In this document: piece by piece, positions 1-62,800 of the stretch
How positions within the stretch are numbered: the stretch's first letter is position 1
How the letters are laid out: the number at the start of each line of letters is the position of its first letter
NCBI RefSeq assembly: GCF_964340395.1
Contig: NC_135562.1
Span: 21,433,892-21,497,891, forward strand
Length of the DNA stretch: 64,000 bases
DNA from: Glandiceps talaboti
Taxonomy: Eukaryota > Hemichordata > Enteropneusta > Spengelidae
Direction of reading: 5' to 3'
The notes under the pieces: generated by a model
The model's database searches: none
Told to the model about the DNA's origin: nothing
The model's input: the letters and a program-made list of their open reading frames with translations, nothing else
Program-made: the position numbers and the translations under genes

Positions 1-703
1 TCTCAACAGTTTACCCACTATAGCCAATTTGAAAGTAGCGCCTCTCAACAGTTTACACACTATAGCTAATTTGAAAGTAGCACATCTCAACAGTTTACCT
101 ACTATAGCTAATTTGAAAGTAGCACCTCTCAATAGTTTACCCACTATAGCCAATTTGAAAGTAGCCTCTCTCAACAGTTTACCCACTATAGCCAATTTGA
201 AAGTAGCGCCTCTCAACAGTTTACACACTATAGCTAATTTGAAAGTAGCACATCTCAACAGTTTACCCACTACAGCTAATTTGAAAGTAGCCTCTCTCAA
301 CAGTTTACCCACTATAGCCAATTTGAAAGTAGCACATCTCAACAGTTTACCCACTATAGCCAATTTGAAAGTAGCACATCTCAGCAGTTTACCCACTATA
401 GCCAATTTGAAAGTAGCCTCTCTCAACAGTTTACCCACTATAGCTAATTTAAAAGTAGCACATCTCAACAGTTTACCTACTATAGCTAATTTGAAAGTAG
501 CACATCTCAACAGTTTACCTACTATAGCTAATTTGAAAGTAGCACATCTCAACAGTTTACCTACTATAGCTAATTTGAAAGTAGCCTCTCTCAACAGTTT
601 ACCCACTATAGCCAATTTGAAAGTAGCCTCTCTCAACAGTTTACCCACTATAGCCAATTTGAAAGTAGCACATCTCAACAGTTTACCAACTATAGCCAAT
701 TGG
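1..703. repeat. 42-bp minisatellite, cut by window edge
   Basis: About 16.7 copies of a 42-bp unit (core CTCAACAGTTTACCCACTAT then AATTTGAAAGTAGC). Because 42 is a multiple of three the plus strand stays open as a 14-residue repeat. Differences between copies hit all codon positions, so I treat it as non-coding. Confidence 0.95.
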
Positions 704-2020
704 GACATGTAACAATTTCTTGTGACCACAACACCATCAAAATCTGATGTTCCCTATTAAAGCCATCATTATTAGACAACTTGTAAGAAAGTCCAATTTG
801 CATTTATTCTGACCCATGACAACAAAATTTATGCGCATATTATTTTAGCTGATCATAGTAACGCACTGTAGAAGCACTTCAATAAAGAACTGTTTACTGA
901 CAACTAGTGTTTGTAATTAAGAACTTCAAGAAACTGTAGGACAGTTCATCTGTAACAATACTTTATTCTTTGGTATCAATTGACATTAATTCCAATTTAT
1001 AACTATTCAAAATTTGTATATCAAAAACTTAGCTAGACTGTTCCTAACTTGAGATTTATAATTGAACTGATCACAACACTACTTCTGATATGTTTCAATT
1101 CTTTAAAATTAAGTGTCTAAATTAAAACAAAATTCAAATTTGTTGAAAAAGCTGTTGAAGTATAAAACTAGTGAAGGATTCTTTCTCTTGTACTTGTTTA
1201 CTGTATACAGAAACTGAGATGTATAACAATGTCTAGTGGAGAACCCAAAATGCAATTGTCTTTTGATATGTGGTTCAATAACAAACAACAACGCTTGTCT
1301 GTTATTAGATTAAAGTCTTAAATCAAAGATGGAGTCTCAGTTGGTGAATACTATAGAAAAACTATTAGAACCAAAGGAGACTGGGTATTGTGTGAAAGGG
1401 CACACTACATCAATGGATTGTAGAATTAGTTGTAGTCTCTAGGTGTGTATACAATAACAGGATTACAAACAAATGGCTTTACATCAAAATCCTCTAGGTA
1501 ACACTGATACATATAACTGATAGACCAATACTATACTTTTAAAGGCCATGGGAAAACTTGCCAATTTTGGGTACACTCAAAAATAATTGTTTGTTTTGCC
1601 TAACTGCTAGGTATATGAAAAAGTTGGGTTTTAAATTCCTCATTTTCACAACAAACCCTAGTTTACATATGTAATACATTTCACATTGAAACACAAATAC
1701 ATATAAATGTCATAATATCTTAAGAGAAATTGGTAAAAAAGCATTAATATTTTACAAAAATGTGTATTCAAAATTTCAACAAAAATGTGAAATAGTACTG
1801 TTTTACTGATAGAAGAAAAAACCTGGTGTTTTAAATGCTATTTTCTCAACATAATCTGTTTTTTTACTAATGTCATAACAGTAACACCTGAATTTATATT
1901 TTGGGGTAAAAAGAAAACAAGCGTTCTACACAAATTTATATTGAAACTTCAACAAATAATATATGATAAAACTAGTTTGTTAAGAACTTTCTGTTTGAAA
2001 TATTTGTTATTTTCACAAGT
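704..2020. other. AT-rich DNA, no gene seen
   Basis: No exon with splice sites, RNA gene or tandem array recognised on either strand. Confidence 0.5.
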
Positions 2021-2290
2021 GTCTAGTTCAGGTAGTTATTTTTCCTTTGTTTGTATATGGTCTCTGTGCTGTTGGTTTCTTCTCATCAGATGTACAGCCA
2101 TTACAGATTGGTTGAACAGATTTATATTGTCTTTTTAAGTTGATGTCAGTTTCGGCATCCACTATTTCTTGCGAGAATTCACTATTTTCACAATTTTATT
2201 AATTTTTTCTTGAATACATAAAACAAGTTTAGGGTCAGCAGTGAAAAACTAAAAAACTAAGCGAGGTAAGGTAACCAGAACCAAACAATT
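2021..2290 (+). mobile_element. Dispersed element copy 1
   Basis: About 270 bp shared with 62,292-62,540 (same strand) and 58,291-58,520 (opposite strand). Shared blocks include CATCAGATGTACAGCCATTA, TTTTTAAGTTGATGTCAGTT and a terminal GGTAACC(N)GAACCAAACAA. No coding frame. Class unknown; a SINE or MITE is likely. Confidence 0.75.
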
Positions 2291-2595
2291 AATACTGGAT
2301 AAGAAATGGGTAAAAATAAATAAGAAATTCACATGATCATAAACAGTGCCACCTATCATGGAGTAAACAAGACTGACTGTTTGCAGTAGAAAGCTCTCAG
2401 TTTATCAAAAGTATGTTGTGTGTATCTATTCAAAATGCTGATACTAGTAGTTTCAAAAAAAGCTTGGTATTTTAGATTCTTACATATTTTCATAACAAGC
2501 AGCTTTGCTGAGATCTGGTTAAATAATCTTAGATGTATATTGTGCACAGTTTGCAAGGAATTGATAATAATTGATAGCTGTTGATAACAGCTCAT

Positions 2596-2760
2596 GCAGC
2601 GCCTGAAAACGGCTGTGTAGCGGCTCAATGACTAGTACGCATGCCCATCCTATATACTATGTGATGTTTTTTTGGTGGTTTTACCCAAGGATGCATTGCG
2701 GCACAATGACTATGCATGCACATTCTATATACTATGTGCATTCTCCACACAGAGGGCACT
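2596..2760 (+). repeat. Imperfect direct duplication
   Basis: Two related stretches, each with GCGGC(T/A)CAATGACTA, a GCATGC and CTATATACTATGTG, at about 2,617-2,663 and 2,695-2,742. Confidence 0.6.
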
Positions 2761-2879
2761 ATTGACAATATCATCACGAGGCAGTCGGTCACAAATGAAT
2801 CAACCCTGTACGAGCTTATGGGCTTTGCCTAGTTATGATATTAGGACTAAATATCAAGCTTGGTGTTTTAAATAAATTC

Positions 2880-3320
2880 TGACATTTGGTTAAATAATCA
2901 TATAGTGAGATATATATGTGTACACAGTTCGCAACTAATTATACTTGATAATAATTGATAATGATAGTTGTTGATAATTTGATTCAATATCAATGTTGGT
3001 GTTTGAAATTCTTGCTTATACATTCAAGTTGAAAACTAGTTAAATCATAGAAGTTGGAAGACAACAATGTCTGGTTAAATATGATTGATAATGTTAAATG
3101 ATTGCAAGTCATTGATAATACTAATCAATAATTGATAACTGTTGATAATACTAACAAACATAGAACCTGGAGTTTTAAATTTTTACATATTTATAATTTC
3201 CATAAACTGAGATCTGGTTAAATATGATTGATAATATTAATTGATCACAAGTCATTGATATTACTAATTGATAATAATTGATAACTATTGATAACACTAC
3301 TTACATTTTTCATAAACTGA
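2880..3320 (+). repeat. TTGATAA-rich degenerate repeat
   Basis: Irregular array of TTGATAATA, ATTGATAACT and GAGATCTGGTTAAATA motifs in several degraded copies of a roughly 100-bp unit. No coding potential. Confidence 0.55.
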
Positions 3321-4030
3321 GATCTGGCTAAATAATTATAGAACTATTTATATTTGTACTGTACTAGTTATGGTAGACTGGAGTGTGCTTGTTTTTTAAT
3401 GGCCTGTGTAGCTAATTTCCTCTCTGATGGGATTCAGACACAAAAGCCTTGAAGCACAAATGAGACTTTACTGAAGTGATCTATTAAACTGTGGTCCATA
3501 AAAATGCAAATATGTGAGTAGGAGCCATAGCAAAGTGGGTGATCACTTGTACAATACCCTAGGACTGTTGCACATCAATAATTTTAAGTGATTGCTCTAA
3601 TACAGTTTAGAAATTACTTTACTTGGTTTCTTTAAATTGATTCATTTTTTTCATGAATGGAGTTTACAGCCCACTGGGTTTCTTGTAACACAGGCAATCT
3701 AGTTTTATGTGTGTTATGTATTGTTAAATACATGTACAATTGTTGAACACAGAACGTCACCACTGGTTTATGCAAAGATGGATATTTTGTATGTTTTGTT
3801 GACAATGACATATCAAGTTTGTAACTCGCCTCCAGCGCTTTCTTGTATTTATACTAAATCACAGGTGATCTTTTTCGGTTTAGCTAATACACGAGCCTTG
3901 TGTCAGAAAGGGTATGAATTTTATTGTTTTCTACAAGATGGTTCACTGACCAGACACAAAACGCGTGTTTGTGCAGCTATTTGAACTCATCGAAAGGAAA
4001 GCTAAGCATAACGTGTCTGCGTGTGTAAAA
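3321..4030. other. No feature recognised
   Basis: A 91-codon open frame at 3,709-3,984 on the plus strand has no recognisable domain or splice context. Nothing else is supported. Confidence 0.4.
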
Positions 4031-4081
4031 ATGTCACTGGAAATGTTTATCGGCCTACCCTTCCAGCACCTGACGTTCGAG
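4031..4081 (+). CDS. Candidate short first coding exon, plus strand
   Basis: ATG followed by 17 open codons (MSLEMFIGLPFQHLTFE) ending exactly at a GAG|GTAATG donor, in a locally GC-richer, CpG-containing stretch. This arrangement is typical of a first exon, but the frame is short, the product is not recognised and no following plus-strand exon was identified. Could be chance. Confidence 0.22.
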
Positions 4082-4541
4082 GTAATGTGAGAAACCAACA
4101 CTCGGCTTTACTTGCTCCATTGTTAGGGGTCCTGTGTTGTTGAAAAGACAATAAGAATCGACAGTTAATCTGTTATCGCTATATTCACACGTTTTGTTGT
4201 ACTAATCACAAATCAAAACATCGCTCAAGTTGTAAAAACAGTACGTGTGTCGGGTGTCAAAGAAAAATTAATCTATTTAAACGTCAACTTCAGAATCACA
4301 AAAAGGCAATCACCAAAACAATGCTAACACTCAAGTAAAATAGAGGCAGTCGAACTAAAGCGGTCACTCTTATTATTTACTATTTGCTTTCGATGAAATT
4401 TACGATGTTTGTGTGAAGTAACTAACAATACAGCCCAGAGACTTGCTACAAACACAGCCTACACACTCCCTCACGGGTTGCCAATACTTTTCATGTAGTT
4501 TTGTGGCAATGTAATTTAAATATATAGCAACTCGGACTTAC

Positions 4542-4788
4542 GGAGAATATACTTTTGCTGGAAGGGAGGTTTCCTTCTTCGCTGCTGAGAAATAATTTTA
4601 TCGACGGTGGCTATTTGAGGACGTTGGGACGATGCCTCCGTATTGGCTTTAGGTTGGACGTTTAGGGTAACAATATTTGGAGATGTTGGGATCCTGTTGC
4701 TCCATGACACACCGACAGAGGTTTGCTGATCTTCTCCTGGTTCTCTCGGAGTTTGTTGCGATCCCTGCAACCACCAATCACCCTGCAT
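4542..4788 (-). CDS. Candidate first coding exon of an unidentified minus-strand gene
   Basis: An ATG-initiated open frame of 82 codons (starting MQGDWWLQGS; Gln, Ser, Thr and Pro rich; basic patch QQRRRKPPFQQKYIL) ends at a strong donor, GTAAGTCCG. Composition is less AT-rich and more CpG-containing than around it, as expected near a promoter. I do not recognise the protein. The low-complexity N terminus looks disordered. Remaining exons should lie further left; I could not identify any in 700-4,500. Unconfirmed. Confidence 0.4.
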
Positions 4789-4879
4789 ACTTGCTTCTTA
4801 CTCGATCTAATCAACAAATAACTATTCCTTCATTGACTTTCTACAATTTCTACACATTCCCAATCAGGACGGAGGCACA

Positions 4880-4909
4880 CTAAGTAACTGACTCCTTTTC
4901 GGCAGCCAT
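4880..4909 (-). other. Short upstream ORF or alternative start region
   Basis: ATG in a good Kozak-like context (ACAAAATGGCTGCC) opens a nine-codon frame, MAAEKESVT, then TAG, 91 bases before the MQGDWW start on the same strand. It could be a uORF in the 5' UTR of the 4.5-kb exon, or the true start if an unrecognised intron follows. No convincing donor is seen in it. Confidence 0.25.
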
Positions 4910-5250
4910 TTTGTAACAGCCGCAGCACATCGATGATTGCTGCCGCGCAGCTGAATCGGAAATCACTCACACTTTCCCATTTTTTAAAATTGCCGCCGTC
5001 TTCCGACCCAATACATCAAATGTCTACACTGGGGAATATTTTTATGTATTTTTCCCTGTATACTCGAGATCCATTTTTTCCCTGTCGATCCAAACTTTAA
5101 TACTTTTCCGTGCGGATGAAGATAAAACAAAACTTTATTTGTGTTAATAGGCCGCGTACAGCAGACGACATTGGCCTGCAAATTTAAAAAGGTGACTTTT
5201 ACATAGGCTCATGAAATACATCTGTGAGGGAGCTTTCCGTAACTAGCCAA
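4885..5250. promoter_or_regulatory. CpG-containing promoter-like region
   Basis: Locally GC-richer than its surroundings, with GCCGCGCAGCTG, GCCGCCGTCTTCC and other CpG clusters, directly upstream of the candidate minus-strand first exon. It could be the promoter of that gene. Inference from composition and position only. Confidence 0.3.
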
Positions 5251-5520
5251 CTACATGGAACGGAGTAATCTAACTCGGTCCGTCGATTAAAATTTAAACG
5301 TCACTCTCTGATTCTATTTTCCGAAAAGTAGCAATTCCACAATTTCCACCGCTGCCACCACTTCGGTAGTTTTAATGGCATTGGATGTTTCCAATTTCTA
5401 CCAGATGTGTGAAGGTACTACATTAATTGGTCATTATGCTTGGATCTAATTTAATTTGCAGAGCTGAAGGCTAGATCCCCCAAAACTTCTCCCTTCCTGC
5501 TTGCTTTTCTCCTGTCTCCT

Positions 5521-5691
5521 GATCCAACCACAGGGTGCTCAGGCTCAGTTAGTTTTGTTTACAAATACATACATACAAACAAACAAGTAAACAAAAAAAA
5601 TAAAAAAGTAAACAAACAAATAAACTATCCGACACATGAGTAGATACATACATGAATAAACGACATGGTTATTTGCATTTGTGACCAAATC

Positions 5692-5722
<31 letters not shown>

Positions 5723-5925
5723 TTTGTTCGTTGGTTTGTTGTCGTTTATTCATGTATGTATCTACTAATGTGTCGGGTAGTTTGTTTGCTTGTGTTTTTT
5801 TGTTTTTTTGTTTACTTGTTTATTTTTTTGTTTACTTGTTTGTTTGTATGTATGTATGTATGTATGTATGTTTGTATGTATTTGTAAACAAAACTAACTG
5901 AGCCTGAGCACCCTGTGATCCAACC
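5521..5925. mobile_element. Foldback (inverted-repeat) element with 9-bp duplication
   Basis: Element 5,530-5,916 starts ACAGGGTGCTCAGGCTCAGT and ends with its reverse complement. The arms (about 5,530-5,665 and 5,737-5,916) pair over more than 130 bases, through ACAAATACATACATAC and ACTCATGTGTCGG-like segments. GATCCAACC flanks it on both sides (5,521-5,529 and 5,917-5,925) as a 9-bp target duplication. The loop holds a run of about 26 G. Non-autonomous, no transposase. Confidence 0.85.
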
Positions 5926-6058
5926 CTCTCCTCACATCACAACTAACAATTGCAGTGGTGGCAGCAGTGGGATACCAAAAAATCACAAAACAGTGCAAAG
6001 AATAGATAATAGAAGATTGTTCACAGCAAAATTTGATTCTACCCTAAATCGATTTCAT

Positions 6059-6083
6059 AAAATACTACACCCCCCCCCCCCCC
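6059..6083. repeat. Poly-C tract
   Basis: ACACCCCCCCCCCCCCCTG. Similar C or G runs occur at 5,693-5,717, 20,995-21,010, 58,316-58,330 and 62,568-62,582. Confidence 0.8.
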
Positions 6084-6160
6084 TGTGTCTGTACCTGTGT
6101 TTTGCACCGACCCTATACAAATTACCATCTTGTAATGTAAGGCTTGGTTCACCCACTCAC

Positions 6161-6481
6161 CTTTATTCCGCTCTGGTGCACTGAATACCAAAAGTATCCG
6201 TTCTCGACGAAGTCACCACGATTTACAATATCCGGACGAAAGAGAATGCGTTTGTTTGATTTTATCTCCGTATTCAAGACGGCTAAACAGACAGTTTGAA
6301 TCCCCCAGGGAAATGCCTCAGCCCTGCTGACATCGATAGAAGTTTCGTGCTCAAAATAGTATTGTCGTATTTTAATCGCAAATAAATTGAAACCATAATA
6401 ACACCCATACCAGCATATGATCGCTATTAGTGTTAGACTCATTACTACCGATCTAGGCGAATACATCGGATGCATATACAT
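6161..6481 (-). CDS. Possible DEG/ENaC-family channel exon (TM1 region)
   Basis: 107 open codons end at a good donor (AAAG|GTGAGTGGG). The segment has a hydrophobic span (VVMSLTLIAIICWYGCYYGF) followed by YYFEHETSIDVSRAEAFPWG then QTVCLAVLN. A transmembrane helix followed by a T.I.V...FP..T.C motif resembles the start of DEG/ENaC sodium channels just after TM1. An in-frame TAA precedes the first ATG by one codon, so either that ATG starts the protein or an acceptor lies inside. No other exons of such a gene were found; it may be a lone exon or pseudogene. Confidence 0.35.
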
Positions 6482-6491
6482 GTATTATCGC

Positions 6492-7229
6492 AGGGGATCA
6501 AGCTTAGATATGTTTTTTATGAAAACACACAAAACAAAGAAATAAATAGACAAACAAACAAACAAACACACACACACACAAGCAAACAAACACTGACGTT
6601 TGATGTAACCTCATTTTTTCCTTTGACGTCTGACTTTTTTATTTGGCTATACCCCTCCGACATGAGAACGAACACTCAGACTACTTTTGTTTATTCCGAC
6701 TTCCAATAACAGAAATAAACAGAAATTAAGAAAAGATGGCCCTCCCACTGTCTCCATGAAATAAACAGAAAGAACAAGAATTTCCACTCATAGTAGTTTT
6801 GTTATATTGACCCAATTAATGTTACCACATACAATGTCAAATTGGATGCTTTTCTCACAAAATGGAAATATTTCTTTATCTCCATACAAATGACCTATTT
6901 GTCTGTTCCTCCGTCAGCTTATAAAAGTTTATATTTTCATCTTTTTCTCCAAATCAGTTTATCGTTCAATTTGGTATGTCCCTAAAGTTTTTTGTGGAAA
7001 CATCATATCCGTCCCTTACCAAATTTTGTGTCCAGTTTGTGTCTGGTTTTCTCCCAGTTTATTTTTCCAAAACACTTTTCAGTTTTTTACATAGAAAACT
7101 TGATATGATTTGTAAGTACCCTGTCATTCATGTTTGTCAGTATGTCTATCAATGTTATGTTTATATCTCCTTTGTTAATTGTTTGTCTTTTCATAAACAT
7201 AACTAACTAAGCCTGGGCCCCTCTGATTC
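6492..7229. mobile_element. Possible second, degraded foldback element
   Basis: The right end (CTAACTAAGCCTGGGCCCCT at about 7,203-7,222) reverse-complemented resembles both the left end (GGGGATCAAGCTTAGATATG) and the terminus of the 5.5-kb element. The ends pair through TATGTTT and ATGAAAA. No clean target duplication; low confidence. Confidence 0.35.
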
Positions 7230-7784
7230 GTAATAAATATATCTGGAATGACCGACACATGCACTCAAGTCTAATAGAATAATCGGTAATCAACGAGTGG
7301 GGGCGCTGTTTATCAACAGATCAATTACATGACCAGCAGCTTCCAAGATTAATTATTGCCTCGTTTGATGTAAAATTTTCCAAAGTGAGTGTCCATTTTG
7401 ACTATGTCTCAGAGTGCAAATCTGGAGAGATTTTGAATAAATTTGACATTTACAAAAACCAGCCTTCAAGATGCATTCTATTTCAATGAGATAGGGTGTG
7501 TGTCATGTATTAAATTTTACCACAGCTGTGAAATGTTTGGATTGCCATGGTAACACAAATTTGTTTACCTTATATATTGCAGCACACAGAAAGATGACAA
7601 CAATCATCAAAATTTATACCATGCTATAAGAAGTGTTTATTTTGCATGTATTTCATAATAGCAAAACATGATTAGTGCATAATGAACAGTTTGTATGCAA
7701 TATATCTACAACACACTGGAGAAATCCAACTCATGTGGTACAGTCATTTATCTAAACTCTAAGTTTCCTTCTACTTAATCAATA
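7230..7784. other. No feature recognised
   Basis: AT-rich unique DNA without exons or arrays that I can support. Confidence 0.45.
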
Positions 7785-9771
7785 AAACTCTACTAGTACC
7801 GTACTACTACAGTAAATAACTCTACTAGTACCGTACTACTACAGTAAATAACTCTACTAGTACCGTACTACTACAGTAAATAACTCTACTAGTACCGTAC
7901 TACTACAGTAAATAACTCTACTAGTACCGTACTACTACAGTAAATAACTCTACTAGTACCGTACTACTACAGTAAATAACTCTACTAGTACCGTACTACT
8001 GCAGTAAATAACTCTACTAGTACCGTACTACTACAGTAAATAACTCTACTAGTACCGTACTACTACAGTAAATAACTCTACTAGTACCGTACTACTACAG
8101 TAAATAACTCTACTAGTACCGTACTACTACAGTAAATAACTCTACTAGTACCGTACTACTACAGTAAATAACTCTACTAGTACCGTACTACTACAGTAAA
8201 TAACTCTACTAGTACCGTACTACTACAGTAAATAACTCTACTAGTACCGTACTACTACAGTAAATAACTCTACTAGTACCGTACTACTACAGTAAATAAC
8301 TCTACTAGTACCGTACTACTGCAGTAAATAACTCTACTAGTACCGTACTACTGCAGTAAATAACTCTACTAGTACCGTACTACTGCAGTAAATAACTCTA
8401 CTAGTACCGTACTACTACAGTAAATAACTCTACTAGTACCGTACTACTGCAGTAAATAACTCTACTAGTACCGTACTACTACAGTAAATAACTCTACTAG
8501 TACCGTACTACTACAGTAAATAACTCTACTAGTACCGTACTACTACAGTAAATAACTCTACTAGTACCGTACTACTGCAGTAAATAACTCTACTAGTACC
8601 GTACTACTGCAGTAAATAACTCTACTAGTACCGTACTACTGCAGTAAATAACTCTACTAGTACCGTACTACTGCAGTAAATAACTCTACTAGTACCGTAC
8701 TACTACAGTAAATAACTCTACTAGTACCGTACTACTACAGTAAATAACTCTACTAGTACCGTACTACTACAGTAAATAACTCTACTAGTACCGTACTACT
8801 ACAGTAAATAACTCTACTAGTACCGTACTACTACAGTAAATAACTCTACTAGTACCGTACTACTACAGTAAATAACTCTACTAGTACCGTACTACTACAG
8901 TAAATAACTCTACTAGTACCGTACTACTACAGTAAATAACTCTACTAGTACCGTACTACTACAGTAAATAACTCTACTAGTACCGTACTACTACAGTAAA
9001 TAACTCTACTAGTACCGTACTACTACAGTAAATAACTCTACTAGTACCGTACTACTACAGTAAATAACTCTACTAGTACCGTACTACTACAGTAAATAAC
9101 TCTACTAGTACCGTACTACTGCAGTAAATAACTCTACTAGTACCGTACTACTGCAGTAAATAACTCTACTAGTACCGTACTACTGCAGTAAATAACTCTA
9201 CTAGTACCGTACTACTGCAGTAAATAACTCTACTAGTACCGTACTACTGCAGTAAATAACTCTACTAGTACCGTACTACTACAGTAAATAACTCTACTAG
9301 TACCGTACTACTACAGTAAATAACTCTACTAGTACCGTACTACTACAGTAAATAACTACTAGTACCGTACTACTACAGTAAATAACTCTACTAGTACCGT
9401 ACTACTACAGTAAATAACTCTACTAGTACCGTACTACTGCAGTAAATAACTCTACTAGTACCGTACTACTACAGTAAATAACTCTACTAGTACCGTACTA
9501 CTACAGTAAATAACTCTACTAGTACCGTACTACTACAGTAAATAACTCTACTAGTACCGTACTACTACAGTAAATAACTCTACTAGTACCGTACTACTAC
9601 AGTAAATAACTCTACTAGTACCGTACTACTGCAGTAAATAACTCTACTAGTACCGTACTACTACAGTAAATAACTCTACTAGTACCGTACTACTACAGTA
9701 AATAAATCTACTAGTACCGTACTACTACAGTAAATAACTCTACTAGTACCGTATTACTACAGTAAATATAC
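7785..9771. repeat. 32-bp minisatellite, about 62 copies
   Basis: Very homogeneous 32-bp unit (ACTCTACTAGTACCGTACTA then CTACAGTAAATA). The main variant is CTACAG/CTGCAG, which occurs in runs of adjacent copies. One copy at 9,354 lacks two bases. It lies downstream of CSE1L, between it and the left genes. Confidence 0.98.
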
Positions 9772-10480
9772 ACGTTTCATTTATAGCTGCACTAGCAGCA
9801 ACTGGAATGTTTTTTTGTGTGTTTTTTTTCAAATATTTTGTTAGGTACAATAACTTACTCATAATAATGTACACAATGACTAATATTACATCACATGTTG
9901 GTAAACGTATTTTTGTATACACAATAAATCAAATTAACTATTGATTAATATGTGCAATGTCTTGGTATTTTAACACTTTTCAGTGAATATATTGTGGTTG
10001 TCTGATCAAATATACTCCAGTTATAACTGTAATAGATTTAACATGGTGACAGATTCAAAACCAAACTTTCACTCAAGATTTAAACTTACCACTACACTAC
10101 ACTCCCAACAGATAATATTGACCACTAATTAACAGATACAATGTCTTTTTCTAAGTGATTGACCAATTTTCAGTGAATATTTAAATCTTCAGTTATTTGA
10201 CAAAAAAGGTCCAGTTGCAGGTAGTGCAGATTAAATATGGCAGTAAATTTAATAAATGAATTTCAAAGTTAAAGTTCAACTATTTGTAATATAGTGTACA
10301 GCCTGAATGTTTATATCAAATGCCAATTATAGTATATATTATATATACTGACAGAGAAGTGTTTGTAAAGTCTACAAAACCTTTTCATTAATCACCAATA
10401 TCATACCTAAAAAAATACAAACAAAACCTGAAATAAAGATGAAACATCCATGAACATCACTGACTTGAGCCAACACAATT
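9772..10480. other. AT-rich DNA, no gene seen
   Basis: Nothing supported on either strand. Confidence 0.45.
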
Positions 10481-10499
10481 ATTAGTATACTAAGGATGG

Positions 10500-10640
10500 T
10501 AGACTCAATAAGTCCACATGTACTAGGTATGTCACATATGTTTAGTCCACGTGGACAGGACATGACAGACTTGTTGTTTATACATATACTAGGTATGCAT
10601 ATCTCAATAAGTCCACATGTACTAGGTATGTTACTAAACT
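10500..10640 (+). repeat. Imperfect direct repeats
   Basis: Copies of CAATAAGTCCACATGTACTA followed by GGTATGT at about 10,506 and 10,604, with a partial TACTAGGTATGC copy between them. Confidence 0.6.
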
Positions 10641-10794
10641 TGTTGAGTCAAGTGTTTTCTATATCCCTGCATATCAGTCTGTAAAGTTTTGTATAACCCT
10701 ACGGTTACTTGCATCGTATACACATTTGACAGACATTTGTTTTGTATCAACTATTACATGTAATGTTCACAAGACTTGTTCTTTGAATTTGTAC

Positions 10795-10961
10795 GACTAA
10801 ATACAGTACTCACGATACCATGGCATTGACTAAATACAGTACTCACGATACCATGGCATTGACTAAATACAGTACTCACGATACCATGGCATTGACTAAA
10901 TACAGTACTCACGATACCATGGCATTGACTAAATACAGTACTCACGATACCATGGCATTGA
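10795..10961. repeat. 33-bp minisatellite, 5 copies
   Basis: Five nearly identical 33-bp units (core TACAGTACTCACGATACCAT), downstream of the CSE1L stop. On the minus strand each holds a donor-like GTGAGTACT. Confidence 0.97.
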
Positions 10962-11139
10962 TTTGGCTTACATGTTTACAAAACTTTCCATGTCAGTGTT
11001 TTAAGTTGGCTAGCTCTGCAAAGGTTAGATAGATTACATTTCACACCTGACGTCTATTAATCATTCTAATAACATGAAAGCAAGTTAACATCTTGGTATA
11101 TTATTTGTATCAAACATCAGTAGAATTCCTTTTTTTAAT

Positions 11140-11754
11140 CCCTTACACATTCCATATATGATCTTATAGTCATAACTTTAGCCTTTCAGCCCTACTAACT
11201 TAACCATGTCATGGAAAATCAACTTTATGCTGTAGGGTCTTGAAACGACTTTCGATATTTCTTGATATCTTTCCGAGAAACATCTTGAACTAGAAGTTCA
11301 TGGTAACAGTGTTCTTCACTATCTATCTTTCATTGTATGTAATTGTTATGTCAAATGCAGTTTAGTCAACTATCATTTTAGGATTATTTGCAAATGTCAT
11401 TATTACCAAATACAGTATCAGCAATCTTCTACATGTCAAAGAAAAAACATTACCAAATATGGTATTATCTGTCTTATTATGCAAAGGAGACATTAATCTA
11501 CCAAATATGGTAGTCAATTTTAATATGTGTATGCCAAAGAACAACATTACCAAATATGGCCTCACCAGTCTTACTTTATGCAAAAGTCAACATTACCAAA
11601 TGTGGTATTATCAGTATCACTTTTTGTGTATGTCAAAGGTCAATATTACCAAATATGGTGTCAAAGGTCAAAATTACCAAATATGGTATTATAACAGTGT
11701 CTTTATATCTTCTCTTCCTGACTCAGTTGTTATAGATCATCATACTGATGGTAT
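11140..11754 (-). other. CSE1L: Presumed CSE1L 3' UTR with degenerate repeats
   Basis: Non-coding DNA directly after the CSE1L stop. Between 11,400 and 11,700 it holds about seven imperfect copies of a 50-60 base motif centred on ACCATATTTGGTAAT followed by TTGACCTTTG (minus sense). ATTAAA-type hexamers on the minus strand occur near 11,518-11,523 and 11,134-11,139; either could be a poly(A) signal, but the transcript end cannot be fixed from sequence. Confidence 0.45.

Positions 11755-62800
<51,046 letters not shown>

Noticed and set aside
29-712. 227-codon open frame with a 14-residue repeat
   Set aside because: A 42-bp array without a stop. Copy differences change residues freely, and there are no splice sites or domain.
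4984-5181. 65-codon minus-strand frame (MQANVVCCTR...)
   Set aside because: An acceptor-like TTTGCAG precedes it, but there is no recognisable domain and it runs to a stop without context; not enough to call a gene.
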